Assembly (NCBI GenBank): GCA_034509755.1
Contig: CM067557.1
Location: 44,388,001-44,452,000, forward strand
Reading direction: 5' to 3'
DNA length: 64,000 nucleotides
DNA from: Anisodus tanguticus
Taxonomy: Eukaryota > Streptophyta > Magnoliopsida > Solanales > Solanaceae
The stretch's first letter is position 1. The number at the start of each line of letters is the position of its first letter. The notes below the pieces were generated by a model. It was given only the letters and a program-made list of their open reading frames with translations, searched no databases and was not told the origin of the DNA. The translations under genes and the position numbers were made by a program. This document shows, one piece after another, positions 55,284-64,000 of the stretch.

Positions 55284-55508
55284 AAAAAAGAGAAAAAAAT
55301 TAAAGAAAACCCTAAAAAAATAAAAAAATCTCACACCCATCAATCAAATCAAATACTTTACCCGATCCTCAGTCTCAAATTCAAAACCCACAAAAAAAGG
55401 TCCAAGAATCCCCAGATTTAATTTTAAAAATTATGCAAAAAGGAGAGAAGAACATGAAATTAACATCAAATAATATGACAAGAAACAAAAAAAAATGAAA
55501 ATAATACC

Positions 55509-55615
55509 TGAATTGAAATCGAGAGGCAAAGAAAGAAGGACGAAATTGAGATAGATTAGAGAGAAAGACCTGAAAAGAGAGAAGAAAGAAAAAGAGAAGG
55601 ATTGAATTGTAAAAA
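55509..55615 (-). other. Probable non-coding leader exon of the SAP gene
   Basis: Purine-rich on the plus strand (CT-rich in sense), with a donor-like junction at 55508/55509. A TATA-like TTAAATATAAATAAAG lies on the minus strand at about 55640-55655, 30-40 bp upstream of the presumed start. Confidence 0.45.
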
Positions 55616-55639
55616 ATGAGGTAAATGATTTTTCGCTTC

Positions 55640-55655
55640 CCTTTATTTATATTTA
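55640..55655 (-). promoter_or_regulatory. TATA-box candidate of the SAP gene
   Basis: Minus-strand TATAAATAAAGG-like sequence upstream of the presumed leader exon. Placement is inferred. Confidence 0.4.
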
Positions 55656-55719
55656 AATATTACTCATTTCATAAGAAATATTAATTAGCAGAGGTGATTT
55701 ATTTTTTATTTTTATTTAC

Positions 55720-56055
55720 TTCTAAATTATAATTTTTTTATTAAATATTTGTTTTATTTATATATTATCTTTATTAATAATAAATGATAAAATAAAGAAA
55801 AAATAATTAATTATATTTTGAATTAAGATAATAAATAATTTAAAATAACTATTTTTAGTAATCATAATAAATAATTTAAAACAGATTGAGTAGTTAAAAG
55901 GGATTATTTACTCTCATTTAGGTTTAAACTATAATTTCTATGTTAAATATTTATTTTATTTGTGTCATCTTCATTAATGACAAATGATAAAAAAAAATGT
56001 GATAAATAATTTAAAATAATTATTTTTAGTAAATACGATAAATAATTTATGACGG
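55720..56055. repeat. Diverged direct repeat upstream of the SAP gene
   Basis: About 55720-55880 and about 55922-56055 share, in order, AAACTATAATTT-like, TTAAATATTTGTTTTATTT-like, CATTAATGACAAATGATAAA-like and AATTTAAAATAATTATTTTTAGTAA. AT-rich. Confidence 0.6.
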
Positions 56056-56279
56056 AGAAAGTATAATAATTTTCTTTTTTTAAGATTTCTTTATTTAATT
56101 GTTATATTTGGGAATGTTAATTACTTTCAAATTAAACAAACACTTTTTCGAGTTTGTAGTGTGGACCACGCATTTCTTTTCTTCACCTGCCCTTACCGAA
56201 CTTTTAACTTACAGTTTTGCCATTCCGTTCTCCTTACGAATCCTCCTCCTCTTTTCGATATATACAGGCCAATTATGGG

Positions 56280-57557
56280 GGAAAGCCACCTGATAATTGA
56301 AATTTGTCTCATTACAACAACAACCACCCAATGTGATTTCACAAATTGGTAGTAATTATACAGCTTAATAATTATACAGTATAGTAATTATGATGATTTA
56401 TTTATTATAATATAATTACATTATAATTATAATAAATATTATTTAGTTGCACAAGTGTAATTATATAATTAGATATTTTAAATTTTAAAAATAAAAATTA
56501 ATTATCAAAAACTAATTAAGTCATGGAAATATAATAAAGTTGCCGTCATGTGATCAGGAGGTAATGATTTCAAGCCGTGGAAACAGTCTCTTGCAGAAAT
56601 GTGAGGTAAGAATGCGTACAATAGACCCTTGTGATCCGACCCTTTCCCGGATCCCGCGCATAGCGGGAGCTTAGTGCACCGAACTGTCCTTTTTTTTTTT
56701 AATCAAAAACTAAACGTTAAATGTTGACAAATATATGTTCATATAAGAAATATTACATAATTTTATATATGGCTATGTATTCAAGATACATATTATTTCA
56801 AAAAAATAAAACTAAATAATTATAAACTTGTAACTAGTTGCAAAAAAGTTGATATATATAAATAAATAATATTTTTATTGAATCAATCAAAAAGAACTTC
56901 TTACTATGCACACATTTTGCAATAACATCACAAACAACATGTTTGACAAAATAAATTAATATTTACAATCATAATTTTATAATATTATTTAATTATTAAA
57001 AAGTAATATAACAATTCTACGTTCACTCAATATAAGCTAAATTTGCATATAACATCATCCAACAATGAAATTCAACTTTAATGATATCACTAGCTCGTTA
57101 TAAGTCAAGTTTGTGGATGATCTTATCCTTTCTAATATTAGAAGGTGTAACTTCCTTTTAAAGAAAAAAAATAATAACATAACTAGCTGAAATAAAATAA
57201 AAGGAAAGAAAGTTTAACATAGATAAGTGAAATACAAAAAATAAAGAAAATTAATTAGAAGCACAATATGAGAAATTATGTAGAAGAACGAGAAGTAAAG
57301 GTTGGAAAAATGAGAAATAAAGATAATAATGTAAAAAGAATGATATTTTTTTAAAAAATAAAGAAATAAACTAAAAAGAAAAAATAATAGAAATAAAAAA
57401 AAAGATTCAGAAAACAACCTTATGTAGTTACATGCTCCCTTGAGAATTAAATTCTCTCAATTACACTCAATTACATGTTGATCATTTGATCAAATAAACA
57501 TGTCAAAATGTGTAATTACACCAGTTACATCCAAATTCAATTACAGGGTGGCTTTCC
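56280..57557. mobile_element. 1.28-kb TIR element
   Basis: The left end is GGAAAGCCACCTGATAATTG; the complement of the right end is GGAAAGCCACCCTGTAATTG. AT-rich interior without a transposase. A clear TSD was not found. It hosts an Au-like SINE at 56538-56700. Confidence 0.65.
56538..56700 (-). mobile_element. Au-like SINE
   Basis: The plus strand reads GTCATGTGATCAGGAGGTAA, TTTCAAGCCGTGGAAACAGT, CTCTTGCAGAAATGTGAGG, AATGCGTACAATAGACCC and ATAGCGGGAGCTTAGTGCAC, followed by the T run of the complementary strand. Complete minus-strand copy. Confidence 0.85.
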
Positions 57558-58221
57558 AAATAGGTTCTAAATGTAATCACAATGTTAATCGTTTGATTTA
57601 CTACCATAATTAATATATTTTGTACTATTTCTCTTTTCTGTCTTTTAGGGCTCGTAATTTCTTTGATTGGTTTTCAAGTATGTTTTAAGTAAATAAAAAT
57701 TGGAGGAATAAAATATATGTTAGTAAATGTCACTAGCCATGTCATCCTTATATCTATAAGGTGTCAAATTGACAAGTTGGATTAAATTTAAATAAATTTT
57801 AAAAAATACTAAATAAATTGAGTTATGACCTCTTCAAAATTTGGGTCCAAAGAAACTCTTATTCTTTATTGTGGTTTTATGTGGTAAATCTAATAGACAG
57901 AGTTTCTATGCTTTGACAATTTTTTTAAATGTAATCAAAATTAATCCAATCTTTTAAATATGTTAATTTAGATTGTGTTAAAATTAACCTGCTTATAAAT
58001 AAATGTGGTGTCAAATTTAACACCTTTTCATGGACATGACTTTGTGCTGAATACAGAAGCTAAAATGCATGCTAGACTTGAGGGCAGTGATGACATGCGC
58101 CGAAACAAGGTAAGGTACTGAATACTATATTTTTTTTATATGATTAACAAGAAATTTTATATGTAATTTTTTATATGTAATTTTTTTCTTTTTTATTATT
58201 ACAATAACATATTTAATGTAA
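57558..58221. other. Gene-free AT-rich stretch
   Basis: Nothing supported. Confidence 0.4.
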
Positions 58222-58312
58222 TTTTAGAGATGGGTCTTAGGAGTATAGAGTGTATGTAAATTTTATCTTTACCTCGTGAAGGTAGAAAGATTATTTCCTG
58301 AAGACCACAACT
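58222..58312 (-). mobile_element. TS-type SINE 3' fragment, degenerate
   Basis: The plus strand reads GGGTCTTAGGAGTATAGAGTG, ATCTTTACCTCGTGAAGGTAG and TGAAGACCACAACTC, the TS body in order. Lies just outside the copia LTR. Confidence 0.5.
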
Positions 58313-58744
58313 CTTCTTTTCTACTATTTGTTGGAAATTAGCCTTTGGCGGGAGTTGCGACCGACCAACTTTAACGGCTTAAACACTAGTGTTACGTATG
58401 TTGGAGAATCCGGTTCTTCACACATGCATGATGTACTAAGTACGTAGATAACCGTAGGGCCAAGAATCGTCAAATTTCATTGAGAAATGAAAGAGATATT
58501 GGTTCACGAAGTAAGGTGTTTGAAGCATGGAAAAGTGTGGTGTGTGATCAATTCTCCCTCATCGGTAGAGGAAGAAAGAATTGTTGTGTATATATAATAC
58601 TCGAAATTGGTTTGGGGTTTGGGACCCCAAGGGGTATCCCATGTGTTTAAAGGAGGGAAGACCTAGATGTGCTTCGGTTCAAGGAAAGACCACACGCACG
58701 CCGCCGCCGCCCGCCCGTCCGGTCCGGTTCCGGTTCCGGTTCCA

Positions 58745-58812
58745 AGTTCCGAGTTCCGTGTTCCGTGTTCAGTGTTCCGTGTTCCGTGTTCCGTGTTCCG
58801 TGTTCCGTGTTC
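58745..58812 (+). repeat. TGTTCCG minisatellite in the LTR
   Basis: About eight units of TGTTCCG with one variant (TGTTCAG). Absent in this length from the left LTR. Confidence 0.85.
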
Positions 58813-58894
58813 TCGGGTTCACGGGTTCACGGGCTGTGGGCTGTGGGCCTTCTGATATTATCTTTTTGGGCCAGAAAACTTTGCCAGAAGTACG

Positions 58895-59032
58895 CTTTGA
58901 TCCCGAAGTTTCGGATGTGCGGTTTGGACCGAATTCTTTCGGATATACGATTCGGTCCCTGAAGTTTCAAGATGTACGATTTGGTCCCCGAAGTTTCAAG
59001 ATGTACGGTTTGGTCCCCGAAATTTTTCGAAA
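58895..59032 (+). repeat. ~33-bp tandem repeat in the LTR
   Basis: Four units built on TCCCGAAGTTTC(A/G)GATGT(A/G)CG(A/G)TT(T/C)GG. The left LTR has fewer, more diverged units (about 2210-2280). Confidence 0.8.
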
Positions 59033-59422
59033 AAGCGAAATTTCGACGGTCCCGACGAAACGTCCAAGCACTCAATTCGGCCATTTATTTTGGCCGAATT
59101 ACACCTCCTATAATGGCCAATCCGTTGGCAATTTTCTCCATTTATGTGGTGGCTTTACTACCTCCATAATGGTCATTATTTGGCCAATAATGGTCATTAT
59201 GGAGGCAGATCAAACATCCCCTCTTCCTCCTAGATAAACACCCCTTACACCATTGTTGAGGCACACTTGATATACACGAAAAATACACAAAGCAGAAAGC
59301 ACTTTCTTCCTAATCTTCCAAGCATCATTTCGTTATTCAATATTCTTCACGGTAGCTTTTGAGTTTCCTTTGCTCAATAGTTCCATTGCTGTTTTATCTT
59401 GGGAGACGAATTGTCCAGGACG

Positions 59423-59429
59423 TATAAAG
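59423..59429 (+). promoter_or_regulatory. LTR TATA box
   Basis: TATAAAG, conserved in the left LTR in the same context (CGTATAAAGGATACATACGGGG). The start of transcription is expected around 59447-59458, which places the complementary site 59444-59457 at the RNA 5' end. Confidence 0.65.
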
Positions 59430-59635
59430 GATACATACGGGGCAATATTGTCTTAAGGACAGAGTGCCACACTCGACTCAGAAAAACCGCTTTCAGTTTT
59501 CTTGTTCAACAAAATAGTAATTTCAGTTTTGTTGTTATATTGTAATTTTCAGTTTTATAGTTGAATTGTAATTTCAATTATTACATACGCAGTTACTTGT
59601 AATTTCCGTTCCTGCAATCCTTGTAAACACCAACA

Positions 59636-59650
59636 ACTTAAGACAATATT
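59636..59650 (+). other. Putative self-complementary primer-binding site
   Basis: ACTTAAGACAATATT starts at the base after the LTR. Bases 59637-59650 are the exact reverse complement of 59444-59457 in the LTR (14 nt). It is not a TGG-type tRNA site. See findings. Confidence 0.55.
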
Positions 59651-59673
59651 TTGCTTACGGTAACTGCAATAAC

Positions 59674-61250
59674 ATGGCTGGAAATATGACCGATGTTGCT
59701 GCTACTGCTGCTGCCTCTCGAGGCAATGTTGCTGCCTTCCCCGCTACTGCCCAAGGCGGTAACTCCGCCGGCTTCACTGCTGCTGCTGCTGCTCCTGTTC
59801 AAGGCAGTAACACTGCTGCCTTCCCGACTGTTGGAGCTCCACCCTCTTCATCACACCACCATGATCGCCCTGAAAAATTCATGGGATCAGAATTCAAAAG
59901 ATGGCAGCAAAAGATGCTGTTTTACTTAACAGTTATGGGCATGGCCCGGTTCCTTACGGAAGATCCTCCACAAGCTGGAGATGAAATGGACTCTTCGCCC
60001 AATGAAACGGGTGAAGGGGGCCTTGGTATCCATGTCATTAATGGCATGAAGATGGTTCGTGACGCATGGAATCATAGTGATTTCATGTGCAAGAACTATA
60101 TACTGAACTGCTTAGCAGACCCTCTCTACACGGTCTATTGCACCGTTGGCACTGCCAAAGAGCTGTGGGAAAAACTGCAAAAGAAGTACAACGCACAAGA
60201 TGCGGGTACTAAGAAGTTCATCGTTGGAAAATTTCTAAAATTCCAAATGGTGGACAGTAAGACAGTGATGTCCCAAGTCCGGAATTCCAAATGATTTTAC
60301 ATCACCTGGATTTGGAAGGACCGAAACCAAATGAGCAGTTTTTGGTTGCATCGCTGATTGAAAAGTTACCTCCTTCATGGAATGAGTTTATGAGTTACTT
60401 GAAACTCAAGACAAAGGAGATGACCTTTGAAGAGCTTGTTATCAATCTGCAAATCCAGGAAGATAATAAGAAGACCTTGCCAAAGGGTAGACAACATGCT
60501 GAGGCGAAGGCGAATCTGGCTGAGGCCAAAGGGAACTCAAGCAAGAAGCGGAAGTTCCAGAAAGACGGCAAAGCCCCCCGCAGCAGAGAGATGTTCGGAG
60601 GTAATTGTCATCACCGTGGGAAACCTGGTCATAGGATCAAGGAATGCCGCAAGCTCAAGACTGAGCAACAACAGAAAGCCAAGTCAAATGGCAAAGCTCA
60701 AGCAAACGTCGTCAAGGACACGCTCCTGGATGACATGATCGAGGAATTCTCTGCAGTGGTGCTAGAAGCCAACTTGGTGGAGAATCCGATGCAGTGGTGG
60801 GTGGACACAGGTGCAACAAGACACATCTGTTCCAACAAAGATGCCTTCTCCACGTACACTCCGGTCTCCGACAAGAAGCTGTTCATGGGCAACAACGCTT
60901 CCTCGGACGTGCTAGGGGTTGGAAAGGTGGTCCTGAAGATGACTTCCTGCAAGGAACTCACTCTGAAGGAAGTGATGCACGTCCCAGATATTAGAAGAAA
61001 TCTAGTTTCTGGACCTTTATTGGTTAATGCTGGTTTTAGGCTAGTGTTTGAATCAAATAAATTTGTACTCACTAAAAATGGCACATTTGTGGGGAGGGGC
61101 TTCGTCTGTGAAGGCCTCTTCAAAGTGAATGCCATGTCTGTATTGCGTCAAGGAAATAAAGTTGAGTCTTCTTCTTATTTGCTTGAGTCTTCTAATTTAT
61201 GGCATCATAGATTAGGACACGTAAACTACAAGTCTATTCAAAGGTGGTAA
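59674..61250 (+). pseudogene. Copia gag-protease, frameshifted
   Basis: Gag starts MAGNMTDVAATAAAS with an Ala-rich N-terminus, then HDRPEKFMGSEFKRWQQKML and LWEKLQKKYN (UBN2-type gag core). It stops at 60292-60294 because one base is missing near 60275-60285 (relatives read VQEFQM). The frame resumes at 60291 (MILHHLDLEG, LPPSWNEFMSYLK). The zinc knuckle reads CHHRGKPGHRIKEC, with Arg in place of the second Cys. The protease has WWVDTGATRHICSN (active Asp), and the GAG-pre-integrase LWHHRLGHVNYKSIQ precedes a stop at 61250. Confidence 0.92.
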
Positions 61251-62030
61251 AGATGGAGTTGTTGCCTTCTATCGACATAAACCCTCAACATAAGTGTGAG
61301 GTGTGCGTAGAGGCAAAACTCACCAAGCTTCCTTTTTGATCCGTCGAAAGGAATACCGCTCCTCTAGAACTTATTCACACGAGATATATGTGATTTGAAG
61401 TTTGCACAAACTAGAGGGGGAACAAGTACTTTGTGACATTTATAGATGATAGCACAAGGTATTGTTACCTTTACTTGTTGAAAAGTAAGGATGAAGCCTT
61501 TGAAGCGTTCCGACATTACAAAGCGTGAAGTTGAGAATCAACTTAGCCTACGGATTAAATCCATTCGTAGCGATAGAGGGGAGAATATGTAGCGCCTTTT
61601 GAGGAATATTGTGCCCAAGAAGGCATTATTCATCAAACGACGGCTCCATACTCACCTCAATCAAACGGTGTGGCGGAACGTAAGAACCGCACATTAAAGG
61701 AAATGATGAATGCCTTGCTTATCAATTCCGGACTTCCCCAAAACATGTGGGGAGAAGCCGTCCTTACCGCTAATACGATTACGAACGAGTCCCACATAAG
61801 GGTAAGGACAAAACTCCATATGAATCATAGAAAGGAAAGAAACCCACCTACAAGTATTTTAAGGTGTGGGGTTGTCTGGCAAAGGTTGAAGTACCTAAGC
61901 CAAAGCAGGTCAAGATTGGGCCTAAGACTGTAGATTGCATATTCATCGGATATGCAAATAACAATAGTGCTTATCGCTTCTTAGTGCATAAGTCGGATAT
62001 TCCGATATCCACCAGGGTACAATAATGGAA
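61251..62030 (+). pseudogene. Copia integrase, broken
   Basis: Pieces in several frames: CEVCVEAKLTKLPF (zinc finger end, about 61300), FVTFIDDSTRYCYLYLLKSK (about 61430-61490), IRSDRG (second Asp, about 61570), then NGVAERKNRTLKEMMNALL (catalytic Glu present, about 61663-61720) and GPKTVDCIFIGYANNNSAYRF (about 61920-61980). At least three indels. Confidence 0.88.
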
Positions 62031-62103
62031 TCAAGGAATGCTCTATTCTTTGAAAGTACCTTTCCTAGAAAGGAGAAAGACATAACCTCTCGCAAGCGAA
62101 GTT

Positions 62104-62578
62104 ATGCACAAAGCTCTCAAGAACCAGGAGTCCTTGACTGCCGGATCTAAATGGTTCGGATCTAGCGAATCTCGAGGTGGTGAACATCCGGAATCTAGTG
62201 TTCCGGATTCTCGAACTTGGAGACTCCGAGAGATGGATCTAAGGCGAAGTAAAAGGGCCGGGAAGGATAAATCCTTCGGTCCCGACTTTGTAGCTTATAT
62301 GGTTAATGATGAACCAAGGACAATTGCTCGGGCGTTGTCAACTCCGAAGCACCGCTCGGAAAGAAGCTATTGAGAGTGAAATAAGCTCCATTCGCATAAC
62401 CATACTTGGGAGTTGGTTGATCTTCCTCCGGAAATAAACCGTTGGGTTGTAAATGGATACTCAAACGGAAATACAAGGCGATGGGTCTATAGACAAGTAC
62501 AAGGCCAGGTTGGTAGTCAAGGGCTATCGACGGACGAGAAGGCTTTGACTACTTTGACACATACTCTTCGGTATCCGG
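62104..62578 (+). pseudogene. Copia integrase-RT linker region
   Basis: Ser/Glu/Arg-rich linker with LREMDLRRSKRAGKDKSFGPDFVAYMV. No catalytic motif. Frameshifts on both sides. Confidence 0.6.
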
Positions 62579-63800
62579 ATGACATCCATACGGGTATTTA
62601 TTGCGATCGCGACTTTGCGTGACCTTGAGATACACCGGATGGATGTTAAGACAGCCTTCCTAAACGGTGATTTGGAAGAAGAAATTTATATGGACCAACC
62701 CGAGGGGTACGTGGTTCAAGGGCAAGAGAAGAAAGTCCGTCGACTTATCAAATCTCCGTACGGGCTGAAACAAGCCCCGAAACAATGGCACGAAAAATTT
62801 GATAGTACTCTACTATCGAAGGGGTTCGCCATTAATGAGTGTGATAAATGTGTTTACACGAAAGGTAACTCGACTCATTTGTTATGATATGCCCGTATGT
62901 AGACGACATGTTGATCACGGGAAGCGATCCTAGGGTAATCCTAGAGACTAAGAACATGTTGAAACAATGCTTCGACATGAAAGATATGGGTATCGCGAGA
63001 TGTCATCCTAGGGATTAAAATCTCTAAGACGTCGACGGACCGGTCTTATCTCGGTCTCACTACATCGAGGATGTTTTGAGAAAGTTCAAGATGTTAGACA
63101 GTTCTCCGATAGCGTCACCAATGGATACAAATCAAAAGCTTGATAAAAATCTTGGTGCACACCGTATACCAGGAGCGATATGCACGGTGATCGGTAGTTT
63201 GATGTATATCACAAACCGCACCCGACCCGATATTGCTTATGCGATCAATAAGTTGGCTAGGTTCACCCGTAATCCAAGTGATAATCACCGGAAGGCGTTG
63301 AATCGGGTATTACAATACTCGAAATACACGTTAAACTTCGGGTTGCACTATTCGAGATATCCAAATTTACTAGAGGGGTACAAAGTGATGCAAACCGGAT
63401 ATCGATATAGAGAACACCAAGTCCACCAAATGGGTATATATTTACAATTGGTGATGGGGGCGTGTCTTGGAAATCCTCTAAGCAAACTTGCATCGCCCGA
63501 TCCACGATGGAATCGGAGTTTATCGGTTTAGACAAAGCGGGGAGAAGAAGGCCGAGTGGCTTCATGACTTCTTAGAGGATGTTCCGTGTTGGAACAAACC
63601 CGTACCTTCGGTAATGATCCACCGCGACGGTCGGTCGGCTCTAGGAAGGGCACGGAATGCTATGTACAACGGCAAGTCTCGTCACATTCGACGGAGGCAT
63701 AAGACCGTTAGGCAACCGATCACCACGGATATAATATCCATTGATTACATTAAGTCAAAGGATAATATAGCGAGACCCATTGACTAAGGGCTTACCCAAA
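62579..63800 (+). pseudogene. Copia reverse transcriptase-RNase H, broken
   Basis: RT start IHRMDVKTAFLNGDLEEEIY (first Asp) and LIKSPYGLKQAPKQW (62579-62887). The YVDD motif is readable only after a frameshift (about 62895-62910). GSLMYITNRTRPDIAYAINK and the RNase H approach (63076-63531) follow. The RNase H end HIRRRHKTVRQPITTDIISI and YIKSKDNIARPID lies in 63488-63787. Four or more small indels. Confidence 0.9.
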
Positions 63801-64000
63801 GATCGGATGGCTTGCTGTCTAGGGGAATGGGCTTAAAACCCAAAATATAAGGACCAATACGGTGGTAACCCAACCTTACGAACCTGGAGATCCCGTGTAA
63901 TTTGGTTCAATGGGAAAACGAAGTTGTAAAGGTTCGATTGATCGCTTCGGTGGAAGTATGAGCACTTCGGATAGTGATTTACGAAAAGAAACACTAAATC

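Larger units (their letters stand above)
51895..55508 (-). other. Probable intron in the SAP 5' leader
   Basis: On the minus strand, TTCAATTCAG is followed by GTATTATTTTC at 55508, a donor-like sequence, and GTGGCAG is followed by GTTAACTGCTGC about 20 bp before the ATG. SAP genes often have one leader intron. The 3.6-kb interval has no coding sequence and includes a tandem array and two SINE fragments. Inferred without transcript evidence. Confidence 0.6.
58329..59635 (+). repeat. 5' LTR of the right copia element (1307 bp)
   Basis: Bounded by TGTTGG and CCAACA. It contains a 7-bp minisatellite (about 58745-58812), a repeat of about 33 bp with GGTCCCCGAAGTTTC (about 58895-59032) and a TATA box (59423-59429). 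ORFs at 58581-59237 are repeat-driven and not genes. Confidence 0.92.
58329..64000 (+). mobile_element. Ty1-copia retrotransposon, long-LTR family (right copy), 3' end outside window
   Basis: 5' LTR 58329-59635, then gag, protease, integrase, RT and RNase H in copia order, reaching at least 63800 without a 3' LTR by the window end. It is the same family as the minus-strand copy at 1-2732. Coding regions are recognisable end to end but cut by many one- or two-base indels, so it is not autonomous. Confidence 0.95.

Noticed and set aside
57214..57417. 67-codon minus-strand ORF rich in Phe/Leu/Tyr
   Set aside because: Translation of an A-rich stretch inside the 56280-57557 element; a low-complexity artefact rather than a membrane protein.
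58581..59237. 218-codon plus-strand ORF and overlapping frames in the LTR
   Set aside because: It lies wholly inside the LTR and is produced by 7-bp and 33-bp repeats; no domain, and the left LTR frame differs.

Overview
The window is nuclear DNA of a dicot plant, almost certainly a member of the nightshade family (Solanaceae). The evidence is intron-rich genes with GT-AG introns, AT-rich intergenic DNA, and repeats of kinds I know from Solanaceae: TS/SolS-type tRNA-derived SINEs with a (TTG)n tail, an Au-like SINE, Stowaway and Tourist MITEs, a TRIM element, and long-LTR Ty1-copia and Tat-type Ty3-gypsy elements. No species can be named from the sequence alone.

Three genes look intact. (1) A six-exon FBH/bHLH130-type transcription factor lies on the minus strand (8026-10316). 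(2) A seven-exon bHLH48/bHLH60-type transcription factor lies on the plus strand (43027-49763). (3) A 172-residue A20/AN1 stress-associated protein lies on the minus strand (51357-51875); its 5' leader probably contains a ~3.6 kb intron. Two broken genes are present: a DC1 zinc-finger gene cut by a retrotransposon LTR (2733-3286) and a RabA-type small GTPase relic (3889-4267).

Layout. 1-2732: minus-strand end of a long-LTR copia element. 2733-5262: DC1 and Rab pseudogenes, a TRIM LTR, a solo copia LTR flanked by an unusual 39-41 bp direct repeat, and a MITE. 8026-10466: FBH-like gene with a SINE fragment in its leader. 10.5-19.2 kb: gene-free, with a solo LTR, a foldback, a 70-bp tandem repeat, SINE remnants and a Stowaway. 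19198-29291: complete but decayed Tat-type gypsy element with TSD TCTTA and a plus-strand antisense ORF relic. 29.3-37.4 kb: SINEs, a complete TRIM, a SINE nested in a Stowaway, and a 913-bp TIR element. 37375-42374: complete but decayed copia element whose 5' LTR ends about 650 bp upstream of the bHLH48/60-like gene. 43.0-55.6 kb: that gene, then the SAP gene with a satellite-like array in its leader intron. 56.3-57.6 kb: a 1.28-kb TIR element carrying an Au-like SINE. 58329-64000: plus-strand copy of the long-LTR copia family, running off the window.

The most unusual signal is in that long-LTR copia family. In both copies the 12-14 bases directly after the 5' LTR are not a recognisable tRNA primer-binding site. 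They are complementary to a site about 20-35 bases downstream of a TATA box inside the same LTR, where transcription would start. Sequence between the two copies is conserved over this stretch and diverges right after it. This is the arrangement expected for self-primed reverse transcription (Tf1/sushi-like), which I do not know to be described for plant Ty1-copia elements. It is an inference and needs testing.

The two bHLH genes belong to subfamilies whose Arabidopsis members promote flowering (FBH acting on CONSTANS; bHLH48/60 acting in GA/photoperiodic flowering). They lie about 33 kb apart with three retroelements between and beside them; no functional link is shown by the sequence.
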